Source: Rhizobium sophoriradicis
Lineage (GTDB): Bacteria; Pseudomonadota; Alphaproteobacteria; Rhizobiales; Rhizobiaceae
Direction of reading: 5' to 3'
DNA: 64,000 nucleotides
NCBI RefSeq assembly: GCF_003939025.1
Contig: NZ_RQIH01000004.1
Span: 248,001-312,000, forward strand
Within the stretch, counting starts at the first letter, position 1; each line of letters begins with the position of its first letter. The notes under the pieces were generated by a model, which saw only the letters and a program-made list of their open reading frames with translations, searched no databases and was not told the origin of the DNA. Below are positions 19,322 to 27,572 of this stretch, piece after piece. The position numbers and the translations under genes are program-made.

Positions 19322-20545
19322 ATGAGCCGCCTCTTTCCCGACGTCTTCCGCAATCCGGCGATCCGCGCCAGCATGATCGCCATTTTCACCTTCGGCATGG
19401 CGGGGGCGATGACGGCGCCCTATCGGTCGATCGTCGGCATTCGCGAACTGGGCCTGAGCGACGGGCTCTATTCCTTCCTCGCCTTCGCCTCGGCGGCGGT
19501 GAATGTGGTAATCAGCGTTCTGCTCGGCAATCTCGCCGACCGGCTCGGCGAATACCGTTCGGCGATGATCGGCGCCTGTCTCTTCGGCATTGTCGGCTAC
19601 GGCATGGTCTATGCGTTTCCGAGTGCGGCCACCTTCGTCGTCAGCGCGCTGCTGCCGCTGCCGATCTACGGGGCACTGAACTCGCTGCTGTTTGCCAATG
19701 CGCGCGCGGCGATGCAGGGCATGAGCCGCAGCGACATGGTGACGGCCAATTCAGGCGTGCGCGCGATGATCTCGCTCTCCTGGGTGCTGATCCCCGGCAT
19801 CACCGGCCTTGTCCTCTCGGGTGCGTCGAGCATGCTGCCGGCCTATCTCTTCGCCGCCATCTCGTGCCTTCTATGCCAGGGCATCATCCTCTTCGCTTTG
19901 CCGAAGCGGGTCGGAACGGAAATGGCGGCGGTTCATCATCTCACCTATCTCGGCGCCCTGCGGCAGGTGGTATCGCCGCGGATTTCGGCGCATATCGCAG
20001 GCGTGGCGCTGATCACCAGCACGCTGCATCTGAACGACGCCCTTCTGCCGCTGATCGCCACCGGCGCGGGGCATGGCCGGCTCAGCGATGTCGGCATTCT
20101 GGTCGGCATCGTCGCGCTTCTGGAGGTGATCTTCATCATCGTCTGGTCGCGGATCGCGCGGAAGACCGGGCAGATGACGGCGCTTGCCGCCGGCACCATC
20201 ATCTATGCGCTGTTCCTCAGCCTGCTCGGCTTTGCCTCTGCGCCATGGCACCTCTATGCACTGACCCTGATCGCCGGCATAGGTGCGGCGGCGATCATCA
20301 GCATTCCGATCACCTATCTGCAGGATCTCATTGCCGATCGGCCGGGGCTCGGCAGCGCCCTGATCTCGGTCAATATCTTTGCGAGTGCTGGCATCGGCGC
20401 GCTGGTCTTCGCCGCCGGCACTTGGGCTACCGGTTATTCCGGAACGGCCGTTCTCAGCGCCGTCACCGGATTGTCGGGGATCGCCCTCCTCGGCCTGCTG
20501 CAGCGCCGCCCTGCCGTTGCCCCTGCTGACACCGAGGTTCAATAG
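19322..20545 (+). CDS. MFS transporter, sugar-efflux (SetA/SetB) type
   Basis: 407 residues with about 12 hydrophobic segments. The loop between segments 2 and 3 reads GNLADRLGEYRSA, the MFS signature. The overall form (two six-helix halves, a central loop around residues 195-215) resembles the SET sugar efflux group, but transport direction and substrate are uncertain. It follows the SDR gene by about 100 bases on the same strand and probably belongs to the same cluster. Confidence 0.83.
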   Translation: MSRLFPDVFRNPAIRASMIAIFTFGMAGAMTAPYRSIVGIRELGLSDGLYSFLAFASAAVNVVISVLLGNLADRLGEYRSAMIGACLFGIVGYGMVYAFPSAATFVVSALLPLPIYGALNSLLFANARAAMQGMSRSDMVTANSGVRAMISLSWVLIPGITGLVLSGASSMLPAYLFAAISCLLCQGIILFALPKRVGTEMAAVHHLTYLGALRQVVSPRISAHIAGVALITSTLHLNDALLPLIATGAGHGRLSDVGILVGIVALLEVIFIIVWSRIARKTGQMTALAAGTIIYALFLSLLGFASAPWHLYALTLIAGIGAAAIISIPITYLQDLIADRPGLGSALISVNIFASAGIGALVFAAGTWATGYSGTAVLSAVTGLSGIALLGLLQRRPAVAPADTEVQ

Positions 20546-20620
20546 GCCGAAGGAAGAATGTGGCTTTCATCCCTACCCGTCTTGTGACAAGGGTGGTGAG
20601 GCATATCCTCTGAAGGCGAC

Positions 20621-21823
20621 ATGAAGGCGATCTCCGGCACGAATCTCGAGCAGGCCAAGTCTCACAATCGGCGGGTGGTGATCGAGTTGATCCGCACGCA
20701 TGGCTCCCTGTCGCGGGCGGCAATCGCCCGGATGACGGCGCTGACGCCGCAGACCGTGTCGAACATTGTCGAGGAGCTGGAGAGGTCGCATCTGCTTGTC
20801 GCCGCCGAGGCGCAGAAGCTGGCGCGCGGCCAGCCGATCATTCCTTATTCCATCAATCCGGCCGGCGCCTATTCGATCGGCCTCGAACTTGGCCGCCAGC
20901 GGGCGAGCGGCGTGCTGACCGATCTTGCCGGCGCCGTCTGTGCGCGCGTCGAACGCCAGATCGAACACCCCGATCCGCAGCGGGCGATGCCGGTCCTCCA
21001 GTCGATCGTCGAGCATCTCAAACAGGCCTCCGCCTTCGATCAGGAGCGGCTGCTCGGCGTCGGCATCGCTCTGCCCGGCCGCTATGCCGAGGGCGGCACC
21101 ACCTCTTTGAGCCCGCAGAGCCTGCCCGGCTGGCAGGGGTTTCCCGTCGGCCACGAGCTGAAACAGCGGCTCAACGTGCCGGTGCTGGTCGAGAACGATG
21201 CGACGGCGGCTGCGATCGGCGAGCGGCTTCACGGCGTCGCCCGCGGCCTCGCCAGCTTCGTCTACCTGTTTCTGGCCGGCGGCGGCGGTATCGGCGCCGG
21301 CATGTTTCTCGACGGCCATCTCTACAAGGGCAGCCGCAACAATGCCGGCGAGATCGGTCACGTCATCGTCGAGCCGCATGGCAGGCTCTGCAGCTGCGGC
21401 AAACGCGGCTGCCTGGATCGCTATATCTCGGCGTCGGTTGCCTATGAATTCATGGGCATTGCCAATGCCGGGGAAATGTCTTCAGACGATCTCGATGCGC
21501 TGATCGCCAAGGGCGGCGAGGGTCTGGACGCCTGGCTCGATCAGGCCGTCCAGCCGCTGCGGCAGACCGTCGATTTCCTCGAACTTGCCTTCGATCCTCA
21601 GACCATCGTGCTCGGCGGCAGCCTGACGACCTCGCTGATGCGCCGGCTTGCCGAACGGCTGGAGCCGCTGCACGATCCGATCGACCCCGCCCGGCAGCGG
21701 ACGGTGCCCCGCGTGATGATCGGCATGACCGGCAAGGACACCGCCATCCTCGGCGCCGCCGCCCTGCCGATCTTTTCCGAAACAAATCCGCGCTTCGACG
21801 TGCTGCAGAAGCCGGTCGGCTAA
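20621..21823 (+). CDS. ROK-family transcriptional regulator (NagC/XylR type)
   Basis: 400 residues. N-terminal MarR-like helix-turn-helix (HGSLSRAAIARMTALTPQTV) followed by a ROK sugar-kinase-like domain with VLVENDATAAAIGE, FLFLAGGGGIGAG-like glycine loops, and the zinc site CSCGKRGCLDRY near residue 265. ROK repressors answer to sugars such as N-acetylglucosamine. The GH20 hexosaminidase at 24037 is a possible distant target. No operon partner lies directly downstream. Confidence 0.88.
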   Translation: MKAISGTNLEQAKSHNRRVVIELIRTHGSLSRAAIARMTALTPQTVSNIVEELERSHLLVAAEAQKLARGQPIIPYSINPAGAYSIGLELGRQRASGVLTDLAGAVCARVERQIEHPDPQRAMPVLQSIVEHLKQASAFDQERLLGVGIALPGRYAEGGTTSLSPQSLPGWQGFPVGHELKQRLNVPVLVENDATAAAIGERLHGVARGLASFVYLFLAGGGGIGAGMFLDGHLYKGSRNNAGEIGHVIVEPHGRLCSCGKRGCLDRYISASVAYEFMGIANAGEMSSDDLDALIAKGGEGLDAWLDQAVQPLRQTVDFLELAFDPQTIVLGGSLTTSLMRRLAERLEPLHDPIDPARQRTVPRVMIGMTGKDTAILGAAALPIFSETNPRFDVLQKPVG

Positions 21824-21890
21824 AAAGGTTGGCCGATATTTTGACGATTTCCCGTTAGCTTAGAGAGTAGGTCAACGGCCACGGGATATG

Positions 21891-22028
21891 CCCCTCACCC
21901 TAGCCCTCTCCCCGTTATGACGGGGAGAGGGGACGTGCCCTGCGAGAGGTTGGCGAGGGACGGAGGGGTTGCGGCATCTTCCCTTCTCCCCGCGGGCGGG
22001 GAGAAGGTGGCGGCAGCCGGATGAGGGG
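21891..22028. repeat. RIME-like intergenic palindromic repeat, copy 1
   Basis: About 138 bases bounded by CCCCTCAC at the left and GGATGAGGGG at the right, with two internal hairpins: CCCTCTCCCCG...CGGGGAGAGGG and CCTTCTCCCCGC...GGGGAGAAGG. A second copy with the same order of parts is at 37917-38050. Mosaic palindromic elements of this kind (RIME) are known from Rhizobium intergenic regions. This copy is unusual because the transporter gene on the minus strand reads into it and stops inside it. Confidence 0.8.
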
Positions 22029-22905
22029 CAGCCCTCTTGAGAGGGCGCGCAAAGATGATCACGTTGCCGAGAAGCGTCAGCGCCAGGCCGATCAGGCCGA
22101 GACCGCTCCAGTGGTAGCCCTCGAAGACCGTCGACAGCGACAGGGCGACGATCGGGAACAGCACGGTCGCATAGGCAGCCCGTGAGGAGCCGATGCGCGA
22201 CACCAGCATCAGGTAGGTGGTGAAACCGATCACCGATCCGATCGCCGAGAGATAGAGCAGCGCGGCAAGATAGGTGATGCCTGATGGCGCCACGATCGGC
22301 GTCTGCGTCACGGCAATCAGCACGAGGAGGACGATCGTGCCATAGGTCATGCCCCAGGCATTGGCGGTCAGCGGTGAGATGCCGGCCGCGCTGTTGCGGC
22401 GCGATGCCATGTTGCCGAGCGAGAAGAACAGCGTGCCGAGCGCTGCGAGCCCGATCCCTTTCAACGTGCCCATATCGAAATCGACGACGACCTCCTCTCC
22501 GAACAGCAGGAGAAGGCCGGTGGCGCCGAGCGCCGCGGCGAGCAGCGTGCGGCCGGTAATGCGGTCGCCGAAGAAGAGGCGCGCATTGACGGCATTGTAG
22601 ATCGTCGCGAGCGAGAAGATCACCGAGATCAGCCCTGAGGGAATCGAGGCGGCGGCATTGTAGAAACAGATGAAATTGAGGCTGAACAGGCAGAGCGCCT
22701 GCGCAAGGATGAAGGGTTGATCGCGCAAGGCAGGGAGCTTGAGCCTCCGCATGACGGCCAGGATGGCAACGAGGATCACGGCTGCCAGCGCAAATCGGTA
22801 AAAGACCGAGACCAGGACCGGCATCGGACCGACCTGCATCGCTATGGCGATCCAGGTCGTCCCCCATATGAGAACGGTCGCGATGAAAAGAACGGCGTTT
22901 GCCAT
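21895..22905 (-). CDS. DMT-superfamily (EamA) transporter with repeat-encoded C-terminal tail
   Basis: 336 residues. Two EamA repeats give ten hydrophobic segments, starting MANAVLFIATVLIWGTTWIA and ending near LTLLGNVIIFARPL. Such proteins export or import amino acids and other metabolites; the substrate is unknown. The start at 22905 is directly before the first membrane segment. The last roughly 44 residues (rich in Pro, Ala, Arg and Gly) are encoded by the RIME-like repeat at 21891-22028 and have no transporter character. Divergent from the AraC gene at 23060, its likely regulator. Confidence 0.85.
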   Translation of the reverse strand: MANAVLFIATVLIWGTTWIAIAMQVGPMPVLVSVFYRFALAAVILVAILAVMRRLKLPALRDQPFILAQALCLFSLNFICFYNAAASIPSGLISVIFSLATIYNAVNARLFFGDRITGRTLLAAALGATGLLLLFGEEVVVDFDMGTLKGIGLAALGTLFFSLGNMASRRNSAAGISPLTANAWGMTYGTIVLLVLIAVTQTPIVAPSGITYLAALLYLSAIGSVIGFTTYLMLVSRIGSSRAAYATVLFPIVALSLSTVFEGYHWSGLGLIGLALTLLGNVIIFARPLKRAAPHPAAATFSPPAGRREDAATPPSLANLSQGTSPLPVITGRGLG

Positions 22906-23059
22906 GGAGTAATCCTCGTTTTCTCCACGAATAGGCAAATCGTGAGCAGGTCTCTTGCAGATTCTTGCTATGAAATCGATGTGCCCGGACTTCCCTCTCG
23001 CCATATCAGGCGTCTCTTCGTATTGTTCTGAAGGCGTGGCCAGCTGTGGGAAAGAATTG

Positions 23060-23923
23060 GTGAAAGATAGCCGCCTCTCGGTATTCAGGTTTTTGTCCGC
23101 CTCTCCCAAGGCGCGGATGTCACAGTCGATCGATCTCGGTTTCGGGCGATCGGCTGCCATCTGGAGCAATGCGCATGACCGGATGCGCTACGAGCGGCCG
23201 GACGGTCATACGTTCAGTCTTTATTTGAGCGGCGGCGCCGGAACGCGTCGGCTGGATGGCGGCCCCGACGCGCGCGGCCGTCCTGGTGTGCTGTGCATCA
23301 TGCCGCAGGGGCACTCGTCCGAATGGGAGATCACCGACTTCTTCGAATTCGTCCATCTGTATGTTCCCGACGATCAGATGCGCCGGATGTTTGCCGAGAC
23401 CTTTGACCGCGATGCGCGGTTCATGGCTCTTGCCGAAGTGACCTTCGCCGATGCGCCCGCCTTGGCGCGGAGGCTTCGGCAGATGACGGAAGCGATGTTG
23501 GCGGGCGGCCATCTGCTGGCCGAAGAAGCGATGACGCAGGCGATCCACGACCTCTTCGTCGATCCGCGCTATGGAGGCATGCGTGCCCGCGCGATCAGCG
23601 GCGGGCTCGCGCCGCATGTGCGGCGCCGAACTCTGGATTATATCGAGGCCCATCTCGGCGAGACGATCCGCTTGCAGGATCTGGCTGATATCGGCCAGCT
23701 CAGCGCCTTTCATTTTCAGCGGATGTTCCGGGCAAGCTTTGGCGTGTCGCCGCATGGCTGGGTGGCGCACCGTCGTGTCGAGCGCGCCAAATCGATGTTA
23801 TCGGGCATGGAGCCGATCGCGCAGATCGCTTCGGCCTGCGGCTTCAGCAGCCAGAGCCACCTGACGCGGGCCTTCAAGCTGGGCACTGGCGTCACACCCT
23901 CTGCCTACCGGCAGCGGCAGTGA
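23060..23923 (+). CDS. AraC-family transcriptional regulator
   Basis: About 287 residues. The C-terminal domain carries IRLQDLADIGQLSAFHFQRM and PIAQIASACGFSSQSHLTRA, the two AraC recognition units. The N-terminal half is a sensor of no clear family (WSNAHDRMRYERPDGHTFSL). The GTG at 23060 with GGGAAAG upstream is preferred; an ATG at 23117 is the alternative. Divergent from the DMT transporter, which it probably controls. Confidence 0.87.
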   Translation: MKDSRLSVFRFLSASPKARMSQSIDLGFGRSAAIWSNAHDRMRYERPDGHTFSLYLSGGAGTRRLDGGPDARGRPGVLCIMPQGHSSEWEITDFFEFVHLYVPDDQMRRMFAETFDRDARFMALAEVTFADAPALARRLRQMTEAMLAGGHLLAEEAMTQAIHDLFVDPRYGGMRARAISGGLAPHVRRRTLDYIEAHLGETIRLQDLADIGQLSAFHFQRMFRASFGVSPHGWVAHRRVERAKSMLSGMEPIAQIASACGFSSQSHLTRAFKLGTGVTPSAYRQRQ

Positions 23924-23934
23924 AGGCCGGCGCT

Positions 23935-24035
23935 AAAGCGTGTCGCGATCTTTCAGATTCGCTTGTCACGCTTTAGGTCTTTGCTTTTACGCATGTCTTT
24001 ATCGCAAAACCGCTGCACACTTTTGCGAGACATGC
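23935..24035. repeat. Rhizobial dispersed intergenic palindrome, also a probable two-way terminator
   Basis: Two nested elements. AAAGCGTG...CACGCTTT forms an imperfect palindrome at 23935-23974. GCATGTC and TCGCAAAA pair with TTTTGCGA and GACATGC at 23991-24035, 15 bp with a TTTA bulge. From memory, sequences very like this recur between genes in Rhizobium genomes. It fills the gap between the convergent AraC and hexosaminidase genes, where it may stop transcription from both sides. Confidence 0.6.
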
Positions 24036-24036
24036 C

Positions 24037-26061
24037 TTACGACTGTTGCAGCCCGTAAAGCAGCGGCATCAGCCCTGCGAGCGCCTTGAAGCGCTCCCAG
24101 GATTTGGCCGGCGGCTTCGTCCAGCCGGTTTCGGCAAGCCCCGAGATACGCGGGAAGACGAGGCGGTCGAAGACGGCGCGGTCGGTCATCGGTTCCGACC
24201 ATATGCAGGCCTGGATGCCGAGCAGCTGCTGTTTCTGCGCCGCCGTCCAGCCGCCCACCGGATCGAACTTATAGAGCTTTTCCGCGTCCGAATTCCCCGC
24301 CCAGCTGGCGCCCGGCTCGTCCCAATCGGGCCTCAGCGCCATGTCGAGGTAGTAGACCTGGCCGGGGCAGACGACCATCTGATAGCCGCGTTCGGCGAGT
24401 TCGGCCGAGACCTCGACATTGCGCCAGCTGCAGAGATAGCTCTTCTCCTTGTCGATGACATCGCCGTGTGCCGCTTCTTCCCAGCCGCCGGTGATGCAGC
24501 CCTTGCTTGCCAGGAAACGCTGCACGCGCTCCAGGAACTCCGCCTGCAGGATCGCTGCGCCCGAACCGTGAATATCGTCGGCGCCATGGGTATTGGTCAC
24601 GACATTCAGTCGCTTGGCATGCGCATCGGCGACCGCGTCGCCGGCGACGGCGCGCAGGCGATCGAGTGCTGCCGGCGAACCGGACCACGCCCCGAGCGGC
24701 ACCTCGTCGGCGCCGAGATGGATGACCTTGAACGGGAAGAGCTCGATCAGTTCGGAAAGGATGGTCTCGACGATCTCGTAGGTCTGCTCGCGGGCCGGAT
24801 TGATGCAATTGTCGGGAAAGCCCTGGACCGAGTAGTAGCTGCCTTTCTCGGCCGGATCGCGCAGCTCCGGGATCGCCTGCTGCATGGCGTAGCAATGGCC
24901 GGGCATATCGATCTCGGGCACGATCTCGATGCCGAAGCTCTTCGCATGGGCGACGATCTCTCGGATGACGGATTTGGTGTAGTAGCCGCCGGTTCGGGCC
25001 GGGCTCGACCCCAGCAGCGGCGGCACGGCAAGACCGTGGCCGCGCCAGGCGCCGATCTCGGTCAGGGCGGGATAGGCGTCGATCTCGACGCGCCAGGCCT
25101 CGTCGTCGGAAAGGTGCCAGTGGAAGCGGTTGAGCTTGTTCCAGGCAAGCACCGCCAGCAGCTTCTTGACCTCGGCGGCGCCGTAAAACTGGCGGGCGAC
25201 ATCGAGATGCAGGCCGCGCCAGCCCATCGCCGGCTCGTCGACGATCTCGCCGGCTCCAGGAAACTGGAAGACGCCGGGATGCAGCCTGGCGCCGCGCCAG
25301 ATTTGGCCGAGTGTCACCAGACCATAGAGGAAGCCGGTGCGGCTGCTCGCCTCGACCGTCAGGGTCTCGTCGTCGAAGCTCAGCCGATAGGCTTCGGGGC
25401 CGAAGCCGGCGGCATCCTTCAGCATGACCGGGACCGCGCCTTCCGCCGCGCTTCGGACAATGCCCTCGACGGCGAAGAGATGGTCGACCAGCGTCGTGAA
25501 GCTTTGCGCCGCCGCCTCCCCTTCGCCGCTCTGCGCCAGCGGGGCAAAGCCGGCCGGCAGCGGCCGGCGCGAGGCGACCGCGACGTGGTTCGGCCAGGGG
25601 ATGACCGAAATCTGAACGGGCGCGTTGGCGGGAACGGGATAGATCTCGGCGCCGCGCTTCAGCGCTGCATTGCTGACCGATGAGCGCGTCGGCTCGACAC
25701 CCAGCACGATGGTGCTGCCATCCGAAAGCGCCAGATAGGCGCTAGTCGCGCCGTCCGTCCAGTGTCGGAACTGCCAGCTCAGCGCATAGACGGAGATCGT
25801 CCAGGTCTCGCCGGCGCCGAGCACGAAACCGGCCGGCGGCTGGAATTCGGTGAAATTCGAAAGCCGTTGCGAAACGGTCGCGCCTTCGACGCGCCCGGCG
25901 GGATCGACACGGCCCGGGCCGCTGACGCAGAGGGAAAAACTCGAAAGCGGTTCGCTGCCGAGGTTCTTGAGGCGCAGGACGTAGGAAAATTCCTTGCCGT
26001 CGGCAGGCGGGTTCCAGAGGGTTTCAAGCCGCAGGGTATTCGGTCGCGGTGTCGACATCAT
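24037..26061 (-). CDS. Beta-N-acetylhexosaminidase, GH20
   Basis: About 674 residues. After an N-terminal beta-sandwich (to about residue 260) comes the GH20 barrel, with WRGLHLDVARQFY, FHWHLSDDEAWR and the catalytic Asp-Glu pair in IHLGADEVPLG near residue 450. The family removes terminal GlcNAc or GalNAc from chito-oligosaccharides and glycans, using the substrate acetamido group. No signal peptide is visible, so a cytoplasmic role on imported oligosaccharides is likely. The start is ATGATG at 26061 with AAGGAAG upstream. It stands alone on its strand. The palindrome at 26136 may be its operator. Confidence 0.9.
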   Translation of the reverse strand: MMSTPRPNTLRLETLWNPPADGKEFSYVLRLKNLGSEPLSSFSLCVSGPGRVDPAGRVEGATVSQRLSNFTEFQPPAGFVLGAGETWTISVYALSWQFRHWTDGATSAYLALSDGSTIVLGVEPTRSSVSNAALKRGAEIYPVPANAPVQISVIPWPNHVAVASRRPLPAGFAPLAQSGEGEAAAQSFTTLVDHLFAVEGIVRSAAEGAVPVMLKDAAGFGPEAYRLSFDDETLTVEASSRTGFLYGLVTLGQIWRGARLHPGVFQFPGAGEIVDEPAMGWRGLHLDVARQFYGAAEVKKLLAVLAWNKLNRFHWHLSDDEAWRVEIDAYPALTEIGAWRGHGLAVPPLLGSSPARTGGYYTKSVIREIVAHAKSFGIEIVPEIDMPGHCYAMQQAIPELRDPAEKGSYYSVQGFPDNCINPAREQTYEIVETILSELIELFPFKVIHLGADEVPLGAWSGSPAALDRLRAVAGDAVADAHAKRLNVVTNTHGADDIHGSGAAILQAEFLERVQRFLASKGCITGGWEEAAHGDVIDKEKSYLCSWRNVEVSAELAERGYQMVVCPGQVYYLDMALRPDWDEPGASWAGNSDAEKLYKFDPVGGWTAAQKQQLLGIQACIWSEPMTDRAVFDRLVFPRISGLAETGWTKPPAKSWERFKALAGLMPLLYGLQQS

Positions 26062-26135
26062 CACTCTTCCTTGAGGGGAAAACCAGGTTTTCGAGCGTTC
26101 CGGCACAGCGCCGGGATCGGCATGGCGTTGAAGTC

Positions 26136-26148
26136 AATCAAATTGATT
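26136..26148. promoter_or_regulatory. Palindrome upstream of the hexosaminidase gene
   Basis: AATCAAATTGATT is a perfect 6-1-6 palindrome, 75 bases before the hexosaminidase start in an AT-rich stretch that probably holds its promoter. A repressor binding site is plausible; which regulator is not clear. The rest of the 26062-26447 gap holds the divergent promoters of the hexosaminidase and flagellin genes and no protein gene. Confidence 0.35.
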
Positions 26149-26447
26149 TAATATTGATAGTCGGTTTTTCGCCGGGGCGTCAATCGCCGATGCGGAATTT
26201 CTGCGGCCGACCCCAGGGCCAATGCCGGCCGCCGATCGCGGATAATCCTTTTGGCCGAGGTGCATTTCGGGAAAAAATTTCGGCTGGCCGCCGTGCGTTA
26301 ACCATTAAGGTACCTTTAAGTACAATAATTGATCCAACGATGGCGAATTGATCGCCCCATACGGGTCGATAAGCATGAGGCTGCTCGCCACGGCCCGGAT
26401 GTTCCCGGGATGCAACCCATCCAACTTCCGAACCAGGCGAATTTCCA

Positions 26448-27356
26448 ATGACGAGCATCAATACGAACAATTCCGCGATGGCTGCCCTCCAGACGCTGCG
26501 CAGCATCAACTCTAACCTCGAATCGACCCAGAACAGCGTTTCGACCGGTTATCGCGTCGACACCGCATCCGACAATGCTGCCTACTGGTCCATCGCCACC
26601 ACGATGCGCTCCGATAACAAGGCCCTTTCGGCCGTCTCCGACGCGCTTGGCCTCGGTGCGGCAAAGGTCGATACCGCTTACACGGCAATGGAAAGCGCCA
26701 TCGACGTCGTCGACGAGATCAAAGCCAAGCTGGTGGCGGCGACCGAAGACGGTGTCGACAAATCAAAGGTCCAGGAAGAAATCAGCCAGCTGCAGGAGCA
26801 GCTGATGAGCATTGCCCAGTCGGCATCCTTCTCGGGCGAGAACTGGGTCGCCGGCGAGAGCGGCACGAAAAGCGTTGTCTCGTCCTTCGTTCGCGACGGC
26901 TCCGGCGCCGTGTCCGTCAAGATGACGGAATATGCATTGGACACCAGCTCCGCCGGCAATGTGCTGTTCGGCATGAGCAGCGGGTCGATCGAAACCTCCT
27001 CGGGTATTCTCGGAACGGCGGATGCAAACGGCGATTCCGTCTACTCGCTCGACATTACCGACTTTACCACCGGTCAGATCCAGTCGGCGCTGTCGACCAT
27101 CGAATCGGCGCTGTCGGCGATGACCTCGGCCGGTGCGCAATTGGGTTCGATCTCGACGCGCATCGAACTGCAGGAAGACTTCGTCAGTGCGCTTTCGGAT
27201 TCGATCGACTCCGGCGTCGGCCGCCTGGTCGATGCCGACATGGAGGAGGAATCGAGCAAGCTGTCGGCCTTGCAGACACAGCAGCAGCTGGCGATCCAGT
27301 CGCTGTCGATTGCGAATTCGTCGTCCCAGAACATCATGTCGCTGTTCCGCGGCTAA
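26448..27356 (+). CDS. Flagellin, isolated copy
   Basis: 302 residues with conserved ends: N-terminal INTNNSAMAALQTLRSINSN and SVSTGYRVDTASDNAAYWSI, C-terminal DADMEEESSKLSALQTQQQL ending NIMSLFRG. The middle (residues about 130-220) is short and variable, as in the surface domain of rhizobial flagellins. It is secreted through the flagellar export apparatus and polymerises into the filament. No other flagellar gene is in the window, so this is an additional copy outside the main cluster, as occurs in Rhizobium leguminosarum. A strong hairpin follows the stop by about 60 bases. Confidence 0.95.
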   Translation: MTSINTNNSAMAALQTLRSINSNLESTQNSVSTGYRVDTASDNAAYWSIATTMRSDNKALSAVSDALGLGAAKVDTAYTAMESAIDVVDEIKAKLVAATEDGVDKSKVQEEISQLQEQLMSIAQSASFSGENWVAGESGTKSVVSSFVRDGSGAVSVKMTEYALDTSSAGNVLFGMSSGSIETSSGILGTADANGDSVYSLDITDFTTGQIQSALSTIESALSAMTSAGAQLGSISTRIELQEDFVSALSDSIDSGVGRLVDADMEEESSKLSALQTQQQLAIQSLSIANSSSQNIMSLFRG

Positions 27357-27419
27357 TCCTGGTCGATGCAAAGGGGGCCCGGCGCATAGAACGCCCGGAC
27401 CACATTCGCTGATCGAACC

Positions 27420-27447
27420 CCGAGCCTGGCCTTCCGGCCAGGCTCGG
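27420..27447 (+). terminator. Flagellin transcription terminator (hairpin)
   Basis: A perfect 12-bp stem, CCGAGCCTGGCC with its complement, around the loop TTCC, followed by a short T-containing stretch. Its place 63 bases after the flagellin stop fits a terminator. Confidence 0.7.
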
Positions 27448-27572
27448 TCGCATTTCGGCATGGAGCCGCCATTTCACGATCCCTTGTCGATCTGCCGATC
27501 ACCGGTAAGATTTCTCTCACTCTTTTTGCGCCATCCTCTGATTCCCCTCTGGCACTCATCGACGAGATCTCC

